64,000 nucleotides of DNA from Methylomonas sp. (GTDB lineage Bacteria > Pseudomonadota > Gammaproteobacteria > Methylococcales > Methylomonadaceae), in the NCBI RefSeq assembly GCF_023228165.1, contig NZ_JALOBS010000002.1, forward strand, positions 62,001 to 126,000, written 5' to 3'. The notes beneath the pieces are model-generated. The model worked only from the letters and a program-made list of their open reading frames with translations. It did no database searches and was not told where the DNA came from. Shown one piece after another: positions 25,528 to 35,243 of the stretch. Position 1 is the stretch's first letter. Each line of letters starts with the position of its first letter. The position numbers and the translations under genes were made by a program.

Positions 25528-26358
25528 TCAATCCTGCAATCGCTTTATGTCGCCGGGGTGGCGAACCTGCAGGGCAAACCGGTCTTTACTTTTAGCCACC
25601 CACCCTCTGGCTTCAATCGCCTGACCGACATAGTTTCGCAGCGGCGGAAATAAGCGTTGATTCTTGTTCTCTATGCGCACGGAAACGTTATCGGAAAACT
25701 GCAAATAGCTGTATTTGGCCGTTTGTTTTAACGCCCGTATCCGGCCTGTCACACGTTTCCAGCCTTTATAATTTTCAGCGTTCAAGACACGAAATGGCCG
25801 GGGGGCATAACTTTGTAGACCCCAAATCCCCAACTTGGCCTGTTCGGCATTTTGCTGAGCCTCAAGCAAGGCCCCCAAGTATTTTAGATTGGGCGGATAG
25901 ATATTCACAGCCGCCAATCCCAGTCTCACCAACTCCAAATTGATATGCCGCTTATCTTCGGCAAACACATAGGCCAAGCTACGCTGATATTTATCATGCT
26001 TTTCAACATCAACTTCCAGCCTGACTTTTTTATGCTCGATCCGCTGCCTTAACCAGGCCTTGGCTTGCTCCCCACCAGCTTCGGCATTTTTGTGGCGACC
26101 GGCAATTTCAGGGGTATTCACCCCTAACAAACGTACTTTCTGCCCATTGCTCAACAAAATCGTGTCACCATCAAAGACTTTTTCCACTCGATAGTAACTT
26201 GGCTCCGGTTCTACTGCTAAAATCTTGGCATTCGCTTGCTTACGATCCGAGTAATGATGCCGTCCCTGTTTATCGGTCCATTCAAACACCTGAGCATGTA
26301 CCACTAGCGGCAATACTGCCAGCAGGCAAACTCGAAATGCCGCGGTATTATTCAACAT
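25528..26358 (-). CDS. Secreted thermonuclease-like protein with N-terminal DUF4124-type domain
   Basis: A 276-residue protein. A signal peptide (LNNTAAFRVCLLAVLPLVVH) is followed by a DUF4124-like segment (VFEWTDKQGRHHYSDRK). A staphylococcal-nuclease domain then has VFDGDTILLSNGQKVRLLGV, NTPE, and KYQRSLAYVF. The arrangement of Asp, Arg and Glu residues matches active SNase enzymes that cut DNA and RNA with calcium. The start at 26358 is chosen for the signal peptide and the AAGGTGT site. The C-terminal region (PFRVLNAENYKGWKRVTGRI) is an OB-like extension. Confidence 0.85.
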   Translation of the reverse strand: MLNNTAAFRVCLLAVLPLVVHAQVFEWTDKQGRHHYSDRKQANAKILAVEPEPSYYRVEKVFDGDTILLSNGQKVRLLGVNTPEIAGRHKNAEAGGEQAKAWLRQRIEHKKVRLEVDVEKHDKYQRSLAYVFAEDKRHINLELVRLGLAAVNIYPPNLKYLGALLEAQQNAEQAKLGIWGLQSYAPRPFRVLNAENYKGWKRVTGRIRALKQTAKYSYLQFSDNVSVRIENKNQRLFPPLRNYVGQAIEARGWVAKSKDRFALQVRHPGDIKRLQD

Positions 26359-26370
26359 ATTTGACACCTT

Positions 26371-26928
26371 ATGATCAGCGACCAACACATAATCAGCGCC
26401 ACCCAAAATTGGCTTAACACCTTCATTATTACCTTTAATATTTGTCCGTTCGCCCGCCGGGAACAACAAAGAAACAGTATTCGTTATCGGGTTTCGCACG
26501 CGGACCACACAGAAACAACACTGGAAACCTTAATCGAAGAATGCCGGTTTCTGGATGCAAACCCCGAAATAGAAACCACACTGCTGATTTTACCGAACGG
26601 CTTTAAGGATTTTGACGACTATTTGGATATGCTGGACATTGCCGAGCGATTAGTACAAGCGCAGCACTATGAAGGAATTTACCAACTAGCCAGTTTTCAC
26701 CCCGACTATTGCTTTGAAATGGCCAGCGAGTTGGGTCGGGACGATCCAGCCAATTACACCAACCGCTCGCCCTACCCCATGCTGCATGTGATCCGCGAAT
26801 CGAGCATAGAACGCGCAGTGGCTACATATCCCGACCCGGAAAACATCCCGGCCCGCAATATCAAACTGACTCGCGAACTGGGCCTGGAAAAGTTACAAAC
26901 CCTTTTGGCGGCCTGCCATCAAGAATAG
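26371..26928 (+). CDS. DUF1415 family protein
   Basis: A 185-residue conserved cytoplasmic protein recognised by WLNTFIITFNICPFARRE, the middle segment FHPDYCFEMASELGRDDPAN and YTNRSPYPMLHVIRESSIE. The function of the family is unknown. It is divergent from the nuclease gene, whose start is 12 bases away, and overlaps the end of the TPR-like gene by ten bases. Confidence 0.85.
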   Translation: MISDQHIISATQNWLNTFIITFNICPFARREQQRNSIRYRVSHADHTETTLETLIEECRFLDANPEIETTLLILPNGFKDFDDYLDMLDIAERLVQAQHYEGIYQLASFHPDYCFEMASELGRDDPANYTNRSPYPMLHVIRESSIERAVATYPDPENIPARNIKLTRELGLEKLQTLLAACHQE

Positions 26929-27620
26929 TAATCGAAGTCTTCGGTCTTTTTCAGCTTGAACGAAGGTTCGGCATTGATTTTGGTGTCGACCAATTTTTCT
27001 CTCACCGGTTCAGGCTGGGCCTTTAAGGCTTCGATAAACTCTATAAACCATGTTGTCTGTTTAACATTATCCATGTCCTCGTCTTTGAGGATATTGGTTT
27101 GATCCGGCAAACTGCCGAAATCCTTGGCTTGCTGCAAGAATTGCTGACAAGCCTGTTCGTCACCACGCAAGGCATTGATGCATGCCAAATTGTAGGCCGC
27201 GCTGCCTTTTTGAATCCGGCAGGCTTTTTCAAAAAAATCTTCCGCCAAACCATACAAACTTGATTTGCCTTCTTCAGGACTGATGCGGGCCAATTCCATA
27301 AACGCCACCCCGCCGTCAATGGCTGCACCCAGATAATTAGGCGCAGTCAGCAAACAAAACGAAAACTTGGAAATGGCATCTTCATAAATTTCAATGGCTT
27401 CGAGTACCGACTTGCTTCTAGCTTCATGCAATAAGGCAAAACCCCAGTGATATAAGGCTTCCGAGAACATCAAATTATCGGCGATAACACTGGCAAAGCC
27501 TTGATAGGCGCTTTTATAGAGTTGCTCCGCTCGACCTTCCTCGCTTTTACGGGCTTGCGCCACTTGTTTGACGGCGGCATCCAGAGTGGAACGCTTTTTA
27601 ATGGAACTCAAAAGTGACAT
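26919..27620 (-). CDS. TPR-like helical repeat protein
   Basis: A 233-residue helical protein with TPR-like repeats: LYKSAYQGFASVIADNLMFSEA, AIEIYEDAISKFSFCLLTAPN, LAEDFFEKACRIQKGSAAYN. No signal peptide, so it is cytoplasmic. The start MSLLSSIKKRS at 27620 has GAGGAG upstream; the longer frame from 27695 is disfavoured. It converges on the DUF1415 gene. Partner and role are unknown. Confidence 0.75.
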   Translation of the reverse strand: MSLLSSIKKRSTLDAAVKQVAQARKSEEGRAEQLYKSAYQGFASVIADNLMFSEALYHWGFALLHEARSKSVLEAIEIYEDAISKFSFCLLTAPNYLGAAIDGGVAFMELARISPEEGKSSLYGLAEDFFEKACRIQKGSAAYNLACINALRGDEQACQQFLQQAKDFGSLPDQTNILKDEDMDNVKQTTWFIEFIEALKAQPEPVREKLVDTKINAEPSFKLKKTEDFDYYS

Positions 27621-27709
27621 GACTGACTCCTCACTAGTCTGTTGTGCGGCAGGTTGCGATAAAATAGCCGCAAAGTCTACAACATCACCGCACATAACCG
27701 GAACATAAA

Positions 27710-28036
27710 ATGACAGACACTCTCCGCGACATGGAAAAAGCCAAGCTCAACCAGGAAACCTCACTGATCTCCTGGCTGGAATTGCAGCGCTTTTTTGCCG
27801 CCGGCCTGGCCATAAGCGTCGAAAAAGAGCTGGATCTGATAGAAGTAGCCTATCAGTTTTCCATAGATAACAAACAGATGGTGCAAGACTGGCTAAAAGC
27901 CAAGCGCATCGCTCCCGTTTCCGATCAGCTGGCTGGAGCCTGGTTCGACAATAAAGCCGATGTTTGGGCGGTTGTGGTTAAACCCTGGATTTTAGTGCAA
28001 GACGCAACCGCTCGCCCAAGCCCAATCAATCATTGA
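27710..28036 (+). CDS. DUF2288 family protein
   Basis: A 108-residue cytoplasmic protein with the DUF2288 pattern: KAKLNQETSLISWLELQRFF, VEKELDLIEVAYQFSIDNK, QVWLKAKRI-like and WFDNKADVWAVVVKPWILVQ. Function unknown. Its end overlaps the DoxX gene end by 11 bases. Confidence 0.83.
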   Translation: MTDTLRDMEKAKLNQETSLISWLELQRFFAAGLAISVEKELDLIEVAYQFSIDNKQMVQDWLKAKRIAPVSDQLAGAWFDNKADVWAVVVKPWILVQDATARPSPINH

Positions 28037-28670
28037 AATAACGGCGCACCAACCAATAATCCACGCTGACAAACCTGCCACCGCCCATAAAAAACAACAC
28101 TAGCAACATAATAAAATAGGTTGCGGCGAATTCGATACCGTTGTTCAAGATCACCAGGCTACCGTTTTCGGTCAACCATTGAAAATCTCCCTGGGACTGC
28201 AAGATATCCTTGGCTTGTTGCAAACGTTCTACTGCTCCCACCGTGCGATCGGTGGCAAATAACCCGCTACCCGTTGCCACAGCCAACCAGCCATTGCTCC
28301 AATGCGTGGTAATGGCGGCAAACACCATAATCACCATTAAAGGCAACGCTATCAGCCGGGTCGCCAAGCCGAACAGTAATAGCAACGCCCCCACCGTTTC
28401 AAGCAAGGCCACCAAAAATACCAACAGATAAGGAGCCGGCAAGCCCAGCCCCCACTCGGTATTCCCAAACCATTCGGCTGTTTCGGAAAAATTAGTGAAT
28501 TTTTTGCTGCCGGCCATCCAGAACACAGGCACCAAATATAAGCGAAGCAACAACGGCGCCAGAAAATCCAGAAACCGAGCCTTGTCAAACGCTCGCCTAA
28601 GCATTCCTACCGTATTGGGCGTTTTTTCAATCACTAACGCCATGAATTCAGAAAACGATTTATTATTCAT
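28026..28670 (-). CDS. DoxX family membrane protein
   Basis: A 214-residue protein with four or five membrane helices: LLLRLYLVPVFWMAGSKKF, LLVFLVALLETVGALLLLFG, RLIALPLMVIMVFAAITTHW and AATYFIMLLVLFFMGGGRFV. This is the DoxX/DoxD layout. In other bacteria DoxX-like proteins (HvfX) accompany HvfA/bufferin peptides. An HvfA-like gene exists at 39689, but the two are not linked. A role is not established. Confidence 0.85.
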   Translation of the reverse strand: MNNKSFSEFMALVIEKTPNTVGMLRRAFDKARFLDFLAPLLLRLYLVPVFWMAGSKKFTNFSETAEWFGNTEWGLGLPAPYLLVFLVALLETVGALLLLFGLATRLIALPLMVIMVFAAITTHWSNGWLAVATGSGLFATDRTVGAVERLQQAKDILQSQGDFQWLTENGSLVILNNGIEFAATYFIMLLVLFFMGGGRFVSVDYWLVRRYFND

Positions 28671-28699
28671 GTCCCCTCCTCGTATAACCAGCTTGAGAA

Positions 28700-29029
28700 A
28701 TGAACATCAGCCCCATATCCTTGTTTGCCGATATTCCCCGACATCTACCTGAAGAATTATGCCAAACGCTGCTTGAGAATCCCACCGTTCGCATCGAACG
28801 CATATTATCTAAGGGACACTATAGCGCAGAAAACGCTTGGTACGATCAAGAACAAACCGAATGGGTGATATTGTTGCAAGGAAAAGCCCGGCTCAGCTTC
28901 ATGGACGACGAGCCTGTCGAACTGTCCCCCGGCGACTATCTGTTATTACCCGCGCATTGCAAACATCGGGTGGATTGGACCACCGCCGATCAGGTGAGCA
29001 TTTGGCTTGCAATCCATATCTACGACTAA
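28700..29029 (+). CDS. Cupin domain protein
   Basis: A 109-residue single cupin. It has HYSAENAWYDQEQTEWVILLQ, the loop GKARLSFMDDEPVELSPGDY and LLLPAHCKHRVDW, giving a metal-binding pattern in which the usual two His of motif 1 are partly replaced (Y/Q/E). It resembles small cupins annotated as possible phosphomannose isomerase-type or anti-ECF cupins. The reaction, if any, is unknown. Confidence 0.82.
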   Translation: MNISPISLFADIPRHLPEELCQTLLENPTVRIERILSKGHYSAENAWYDQEQTEWVILLQGKARLSFMDDEPVELSPGDYLLLPAHCKHRVDWTTADQVSIWLAIHIYD

Positions 29030-29356
29030 TTTAGAGATGCAAAGGCTACATTCACCCCGTTTTCACAGAATAAAGCCTTACATGCCTCAACGCTTGTTGA
29101 CCGGTTACGCCCGCCGAGATAGAGAAATCCAGTCGCGGGTGGCATTGCTTGATTTAAGCTACCCAAGCTGAATAGATTAGACGTATTAAAGCCCATTCTC
29201 TCCGACATCCTAACCCGAATACAACTTGTCGTTATTCCGACCGTTTCGGATCAGGAACGCGATATCATCAGCAATTATGCGCTAGTGTAACGTCATCATC
29301 ACCGACCACAACCCGCACCTATACCGTCTAAAATCTTAGCAACGCTTTACGCAAAA
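29030..29356. other. Intergenic region with no recognised content
   Basis: A 327-base gap between the cupin gene and rhlE. A 60-codon minus-strand frame occurs but lacks family features and a binding site. No hairpin terminator, RNA or repeat is evident. Confidence 0.4.
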
Positions 29357-30652
29357 CTAACCGCGGGATCGGCTTTTGCCGCCACCGCCGCTCGGTTTGT
29401 TCTGCCCGGCGACTCCCGGCCGCCTTTTGTCCGCCGGACGACGTTTAGTTTGATTTTGCTTCGGCGAGGTTGTGTTCTTTTCGGACGATTTGGGCTTACT
29501 GTCGGTCACGGTTAATGAGACTTTTTCATAGCCGGTATCGGCCACTTGCGGTATCGTTTTTTTCAACAATTTTTCGATGGCGGCCAATAGATAAGCCTCT
29601 TCCTGATCGACCAAGGAAATCGCCTGCCCATCTGCTCCCGCCCGACCGGTGCGGCCAATGCGATGCACATAATCTTCCGCCACTTGCGGCAAATCGAAAT
29701 TGACTACATGCGGCAATTGTTCGATATCCAAACCGCGCGCGGCAATATCGGTGGCAATCAAGGCGGTGATTTTACCGGCTTTGAATTCTTCCAAAGCCCT
29801 AACCCGGGCTCCCTGACTTTTATCGCCATGCAAGGCGGAACAACGAATGCCGTCTTTGATCAGTTGCTTCGCCAAACGGTCGGCACCATGCTTGGTGCGG
29901 ACAAATACCAGCACTTGTTGCCAATCTCCGTTGCCGATCAGATACGACAACAACTCTCGCTTATATTCCCGTTTGATCGGATACACCAGTTGCGACACGG
30001 TATCGGCTGCGGCATTTTTTCTGGCAACGGCAATCTCCACCGGATCATTTAAAATCTGCTCGGCCAATGCGCTAATTTCCGGTGCATAGGTTGCCGAAAA
30101 CAACAGATTTTGCCGTTTGGCCGGCAACAGGGCAATAATTTTACGTATATCGCGAATAAAGCCCATATCCAACATCCGGTCGGCCTCATCCAGCACAAAA
30201 TGCTGGACTTGGGAAAGGCTCAAGTGCTGCTGATGAATCAAATCCAACAGACGCCCCGGCGTGGCTATTACAATATCGGTACCGCGCTGGATTTTTTGGA
30301 TCTGCGGATTAATGCTGACACCGCCGAAAATCGCTTCGGCAAAAAACGGCAAATGCTTTCCGTAGGTTCTGACACTTTCATATACCTGCATGGCCAGTTC
30401 GCGAGTAGGCGTTAATATCAATACTCGCACCGGACGCGGCTTTTGCGGCATCGATTGCTGCTGCAAAATCTGCAGCAACGGTAAGGTAAACCCCGCCGTT
30501 TTACCGGTACCTGTCTGCGCCCCCGCCAAAACATCGCGTCCTTGCAAAATGACTGGAATGGCTTGGGCCTGAATCGGCGTGGGTGTTTGATAGCCTTGTT
30601 CCGCAACAGCTTGAAGCAGTTGCTCGGAGAGAGCCAATTCTGAAAACAACAT
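29357..30652 (-). CDS. rhlE: DEAD-box RNA helicase RhlE
   Basis: A 431-residue ATP-dependent RNA helicase involved in ribosome assembly and RNA turnover. Seen are the Q motif GYQTPTPIQAQAIP, motif I AQTGTGKT, VLDEADRMLDMGF, the SAT motif LLFSATY, ATDIAARGLD and HRIGRTGRAG. The C-terminal tail from about residue 380 is basic and low in complexity (PKSSEKNTTSPKQNQTKRRP, ending GGGGKSRSRG), as in RhlE proteins. Confidence 0.95.
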   Translation of the reverse strand: MLFSELALSEQLLQAVAEQGYQTPTPIQAQAIPVILQGRDVLAGAQTGTGKTAGFTLPLLQILQQQSMPQKPRPVRVLILTPTRELAMQVYESVRTYGKHLPFFAEAIFGGVSINPQIQKIQRGTDIVIATPGRLLDLIHQQHLSLSQVQHFVLDEADRMLDMGFIRDIRKIIALLPAKRQNLLFSATYAPEISALAEQILNDPVEIAVARKNAAADTVSQLVYPIKREYKRELLSYLIGNGDWQQVLVFVRTKHGADRLAKQLIKDGIRCSALHGDKSQGARVRALEEFKAGKITALIATDIAARGLDIEQLPHVVNFDLPQVAEDYVHRIGRTGRAGADGQAISLVDQEEAYLLAAIEKLLKKTIPQVADTGYEKVSLTVTDSKPKSSEKNTTSPKQNQTKRRPADKRRPGVAGQNKPSGGGGKSRSRG

Positions 30653-30798
30653 TCATTAACCTTAAATAAGCGCCGTCTCTAACGGCAAATTAAATCATCC
30701 CGCGAATGGTATTTTTATAAAAAACCTATACAATTCGGTATGGCTGTAAAAAAACGATCCTAGGCAGGCAAGCATAAACGCTAGATGGAGAAAACCGC

Positions 30799-31158
30799 AT
30801 GAAGCCAGAGAAACGCATCCACAAACGCATCAAACCCAAAGGCTTGCGGGCTGGGTTAATTTTTAACTCGGAACAACAAGAAATTGCCTTGGATGCGGAC
30901 ATTATAGACATTAGCTATACGGGTATCCGAGTCAAACTAAAACAACCCATCGCCACGGATCTGACCGGCAATATCAGGATTAACATGCTATTGCCTGAAT
31001 CGAATACGCCTTTCTGCGTGCATGGCATCTTAAAACATCAACCCTCGAACGACGAGTGCGGCCTGCATTATGTCGATCACCTGCACGGTTCTATCGATGA
31101 TCTGATGTTCGAATGCGTGGAACTTGACGAAACCACGGTCTTGATCAAAACGACTTAA
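30799..31158 (+). CDS. PilZ domain protein (putative c-di-GMP receptor)
   Basis: A 119-residue stand-alone PilZ domain. The c-di-GMP binding motifs are present: the Arg motif near RIHKRIK at the N-terminus and DISYTGI (the D-x-S-x-x-G type) at about residues 38-44. The target process is unknown; c-di-GMP usually governs motility, attachment or polysaccharide. Confidence 0.88.
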   Translation: MKPEKRIHKRIKPKGLRAGLIFNSEQQEIALDADIIDISYTGIRVKLKQPIATDLTGNIRINMLLPESNTPFCVHGILKHQPSNDECGLHYVDHLHGSIDDLMFECVELDETTVLIKTT

Positions 31159-31205
31159 CCTGATCGCTCCGGATTAAAGACCTGCGTATCGACGAACACC
31201 GTCGA

Positions 31206-33974
31206 TTAACTGGTGATGACGAATCGCACCGCATCCAGTCTTAATTGCGCATCCTGGATACTTTCGTGCGCAAGCATGGTCATTTCTTTTAATTGTTGAA
31301 TTTCCTGATCCTTGATACCGGGGTTAATTTTCTTCAACCTGACCATGCGCTTGATTTCACCGGTGAACGCCGCAACCATGCGGTTGCTGCTTTCGGCGAT
31401 TAGACCCTGCATCAATGTTTTAGCCTTTTGTTCGCCGACGCCGATCATATCTTGAATATGTTGGCGCTGGCTGTTTAAGAACTGGCTAACCTGCTCTTTA
31501 TCGACACTCTCCGGGGTATCAAGCATGGAGTCGTGAGGGATCGCAGCCGTTAAATCCTTTTTATGCTGATCGATCAACACCCTCAGTGGCGTATGCGGTA
31601 AAAAGCGGCCTATCTGTAACTCAGCGGGCGCACTGCATTCCACCACGAACAACAATTCCAAAAAAAACTGCCCGGCTTTCAAGTTCGGCTGCTTAATGAT
31701 ACTGGCGACAGCGTTGCCGGTTTCGCTGGACAACACCAAATCCATAGCCGACAACACCATGGGGTGTTCCTGGGTCAGAAACTGCATATCCTCCCGCGCC
31801 AAGGCAATGTCCCTATCCACGGTAACGGTCAAGCCGTCATCTTGCAGCATCGGAAAATGCGCAATACGCAAATTCTCGCTCGGCCAAAGAATATGACACT
31901 GTTTGGAATGATACTCGACATCCACCCCATAGCAGTCAAACAGCGCTTCCATATAAGGCCACAAACTGCCGTCGCTTTCGATCATTTTCAGTTGCCGAAT
32001 CAACTCGGCCGCTTCCGCCGGTCGACACGAGTTTAACTCCAGCAATTGATCGCGGCCATTTTGCAATTCGACTTCTATTTGGGCGGTGAGGATTCGGGTA
32101 ACGGCAATAAAGTCCTCGACATCCTTCTGCTCCCGGCTAACCAATAAAGCGTTTAATTGAGCATCCATCCGCTTGGCGACATGGCCGGCCGCGGAACAGT
32201 TATGTCTAAAGGCGTCCAGCCCTTCTTCGTACCAACGAAACAGCAGGTGCTGCGGACTATTCACTAAATAAGGAATGTGAATGTGAATCACGTGTTTTTG
32301 GCCGATGCGATCAAGTCGACCAATACGCTGTTGTAACAAATCCGGATTGCGCGGCAAATCGAATAAGATTAAATGCCGGACAAATTGAAAGTTCCGGCCT
32401 TCACTACCGATTTCGGAACATAGCAACACTTGCGCCCGACTTTCGTCGTCGGCAAAAAATGCCGCGGCCCGGTCTCTCTCGACGATACTCATACCTTCAT
32501 GAAACACCGCCGCCACATGCCCCAAACGTTGGCGTAATAGCTGGTCCAGCTGAATCACCGTCTCCGCGCGTTGACAGATCAGCAAGGCTTTTTCATCGCC
32601 CAGTGCCTTTAATTTATCCACCAACCACTCAAAATACGGACTACATGCCAAATCGGTGCCCGGCTCACCCTGTAACGGATAGCCGTAACGCTCTCGATCA
32701 GGAAAGCCTTGCACGGTATGCCTGGAGTTTCTGAACAAAATCCGCCCGGTGCCGTGATGATCCAGCAACAACCTGATCAATTCTTCCCGTACCGTTGTAT
32801 CATTCGGCTGCGCATTGAATTGTTGCAACAGAGTTTCGACATTGTCCTGCCGCAGCAATCTTTTCAGCTGCGCTTGTCCGTCCGTCCCCAATGCTTGACC
32901 GAAGATCAACCGATTGGCCAACTCGGCAACCGGGGCAAACTGGCTTTCTTCCGCGACGAATTGTTGAAAACTGTAAAAACGATCCGGATCCAGCAACCGC
33001 AACCGGGCAAAGTGACTTTCCCTGCCTAATTGTTCCGGCGTCGCTGTCAGCAAAATCAAACCTTCAACGCTATTGGCCAATTGTTCGACAAATAGATAAT
33101 CCGCACTGGGCGCCGCTTCGCTCCATTCCAGATGATGGGCTTCATCAACCACGACCATATCCCAGCCCGCATCTAAGGCCTGCGATTGGCGCTCGGGGAA
33201 ATCGGCAAAAAACTGCTGACTGCACAGCACTAATTGCTCCGTGGAAAACGGATTCTCCTCCAGACTCGCCAGACAACGGGTTTCATCCAACAGACTGAAG
33301 CGCAGATTGAAGCGGCGGATCATCTCCACCAACCATTGATACATCAGGGCTTCCGGCACTAAAATCAAAACGCGTTGACTCAATCCGTTAATCAAACGAT
33401 GTTGCAAAATCAATCCGGCTTCAATAGTTTTACCCAACCCCACTTCGTCCGCCAGCATGATCCTGGGGGCAATACGGTTGGCAGCCTGATGGGCAATATA
33501 TAGCTGATGCGGAATCAACGCGGCTCTCGCACCCTGCAATCCCTTGACCGCCGATTGTTGATGCTGCTGCTGGCGACGCCACGTTTCATAACGCAAGCTA
33601 AACCAAGCACTAGGATCGAATTGCCCTGTAAACAAACGATCCTGCGGCTTATTAAACTGAATGTGATGATTTAATTCCATCTCATCGATTTGCTGAAACT
33701 GGCCATCCTCATCCAACCCAAAATAACTCAGCAAGCCGTTGTGTTGCAGCACTTGTTGCACGGTAATTTTGCAATACTCGGTGGATTCAACCGTATCACC
33801 TTCGCCAAACTGTACCCGAGTCAACGGCGCATTGTCCCGCGCATATATTCGTTTGTCGCCGGTGGCGAGAAACAATACCGTAACGCGGTTAAATTCCGCT
33901 TCTAAAATCATACCTAAGCCGAGTTCCGACTCGGTATTACTAATCCAGCGCTGACCGGGGATAAAATCGTTCAT
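31206..33974 (-). CDS. rapA: RNA polymerase-associated ATPase RapA
   Basis: A 922-residue SWI2/SNF2-type ATPase that recycles RNA polymerase. The N-terminal Tudor-like domain opens FIPGQRWISNTESELGLGMI. The helicase core has LADEVGLGKTIEAGLILQHR, the DEAH box VVVDEAHHLEW, LLTATPEQLGRESHF and QQRIGRLDRIGQKHVIHIHI. Length is close to the 968 residues of the E. coli protein. The gene stands alone. Confidence 0.96.
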   Translation of the reverse strand: MNDFIPGQRWISNTESELGLGMILEAEFNRVTVLFLATGDKRIYARDNAPLTRVQFGEGDTVESTEYCKITVQQVLQHNGLLSYFGLDEDGQFQQIDEMELNHHIQFNKPQDRLFTGQFDPSAWFSLRYETWRRQQQHQQSAVKGLQGARAALIPHQLYIAHQAANRIAPRIMLADEVGLGKTIEAGLILQHRLINGLSQRVLILVPEALMYQWLVEMIRRFNLRFSLLDETRCLASLEENPFSTEQLVLCSQQFFADFPERQSQALDAGWDMVVVDEAHHLEWSEAAPSADYLFVEQLANSVEGLILLTATPEQLGRESHFARLRLLDPDRFYSFQQFVAEESQFAPVAELANRLIFGQALGTDGQAQLKRLLRQDNVETLLQQFNAQPNDTTVREELIRLLLDHHGTGRILFRNSRHTVQGFPDRERYGYPLQGEPGTDLACSPYFEWLVDKLKALGDEKALLICQRAETVIQLDQLLRQRLGHVAAVFHEGMSIVERDRAAAFFADDESRAQVLLCSEIGSEGRNFQFVRHLILFDLPRNPDLLQQRIGRLDRIGQKHVIHIHIPYLVNSPQHLLFRWYEEGLDAFRHNCSAAGHVAKRMDAQLNALLVSREQKDVEDFIAVTRILTAQIEVELQNGRDQLLELNSCRPAEAAELIRQLKMIESDGSLWPYMEALFDCYGVDVEYHSKQCHILWPSENLRIAHFPMLQDDGLTVTVDRDIALAREDMQFLTQEHPMVLSAMDLVLSSETGNAVASIIKQPNLKAGQFFLELLFVVECSAPAELQIGRFLPHTPLRVLIDQHKKDLTAAIPHDSMLDTPESVDKEQVSQFLNSQRQHIQDMIGVGEQKAKTLMQGLIAESSNRMVAAFTGEIKRMVRLKKINPGIKDQEIQQLKEMTMLAHESIQDAQLRLDAVRFVITS

Positions 33975-34071
33975 TAAATAACGTATGTCATAATTAATTC
34001 AAAAATTTTTAGGAGATTAAAATATTCATCAACACAGCCTAAAACACTTACATCCAATAAAATATTAAATA

Positions 34072-35202
34072 TCATTTACTATAAGGCAAAGGAATAAACG
34101 GGTATTTTTTTATGCCCGCCTCCCCTCTGCTCTTGTACCAAAGATTAACCCCATCAACAATCATCTCTTCCCTACCTATAAAAACATTTGAATCAAACAC
34201 CGTTTCAAGATCTTTTTTTGTTGAGTGCAATAAATTATTATTCCTCTCCCTATCCATAATAACTATATTATCTTTCAATTCAATATAATTGCTTTTATGT
34301 TTATAACCTTCCAATCCATACCCAATCAGATCGGAGTTAACAGAGCCGGGCCCTTTTTCTAAAATAGAATCACGAATACTCACAATTCCGCCGTTCGATA
34401 TATCAATAAGCCTACTATCATTGGATGACAGGGAAGCCACTACGCTTCTAATAATCTCAGTTACCTTTGCTCGCGACTTTATTTCATGCCCTTGATCGAC
34501 TGCAGCAATAAATAGACTATCCTCTATATAGAGCTCACCACCACCAACATATATACCATGAGCCCGTCCGCTCCTACCTAACAATTCAAATCTACTGTCT
34601 TTAATTTTAATTAATTCGGGCTGTCCCCCTGTGAGTAAGCCCTGTTCACTATCATGAAAATACACATGATTTAAAAGTAGATTTGCACCTTCCAATCTTA
34701 CACATGCGCCATTTTGATCAGGAACCTTAATACCTTTGCATTCTATATTATAAATACTGACAGAATTTCCTTTTATAACAATTGCAGCTTTATTTTCGGC
34801 CACAGCACCATCGAATATAACATGCCCCTTACCTAAAACTGTAACCCTATCATTACGAATGACAAGCGGCGTTTTATAAATACTTGAACCCAACTCTAAA
34901 GTATCTCCATCCTGCAGAGAATTTAATGCGGCCGTTAAATCCACAAACTCTCGCCCATTCACCAATATTTGATTATCACCGAGCCGGTTGTCGGATTTTG
35001 GCAACCATTTTCCAAAAGAAATATTTATCTCATCGAGAACATTTACAGCGGGCTTCTTAGTCTCAACCAGCTTAAGAATTTTATTTTCTATGCTATATCT
35101 ATAATTTGGATACAAAATTAAAGAAAAAACAAGAAGCACATGCCCAATAAAGCCCACTAGGGCCATATACCCCACTATTAATTTATATAATCGATTAATC
35201 AA
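34072..35202 (-). CDS. Membrane-anchored right-handed beta-helix protein
   Basis: A 376-residue protein. An N-terminal membrane helix (about 12-32, MALVGFIGHVLLVFSLILYP) is followed by a repetitive strand-rich region with short turns, e.g. TPLVIRNDRVTVLGKGHVIF, KAAIVIKGNSVSIYNIECKG and HGIYVGGGELYIEDSLFIAA. This is the pattern of parallel beta-helix proteins such as pectate lyase-like carbohydrate enzymes. The segment is A+T-rich (18 of 60 G or C at 34201-34260), unlike its neighbours. It follows the DHH gene by 41 bases. Substrate unknown; surface glycan is a guess. Confidence 0.75.
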   Translation of the reverse strand: MINRLYKLIVGYMALVGFIGHVLLVFSLILYPNYRYSIENKILKLVETKKPAVNVLDEINISFGKWLPKSDNRLGDNQILVNGREFVDLTAALNSLQDGDTLELGSSIYKTPLVIRNDRVTVLGKGHVIFDGAVAENKAAIVIKGNSVSIYNIECKGIKVPDQNGACVRLEGANLLLNHVYFHDSEQGLLTGGQPELIKIKDSRFELLGRSGRAHGIYVGGGELYIEDSLFIAAVDQGHEIKSRAKVTEIIRSVVASLSSNDSRLIDISNGGIVSIRDSILEKGPGSVNSDLIGYGLEGYKHKSNYIELKDNIVIMDRERNNNLLHSTKKDLETVFDSNVFIGREEMIVDGVNLWYKSRGEAGIKKYPFIPLPYSK

Positions 35203-35243
35203 GCGGACACCCTATCCAGAACGTATGAAATAATGTTACATTA

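Noticed and set aside
29026..29208. A 60-codon minus-strand frame between the cupin gene and rhlE.
   Set aside because: No binding site, no family features and low-complexity codons; overlaps the cupin stop. Treated as non-coding.
31189..31205. Hairpin TCGACG / CGTCGA between the PilZ gene and rapA as a terminator.
   Set aside because: Six pairs with no T-run in either direction; too weak to call.
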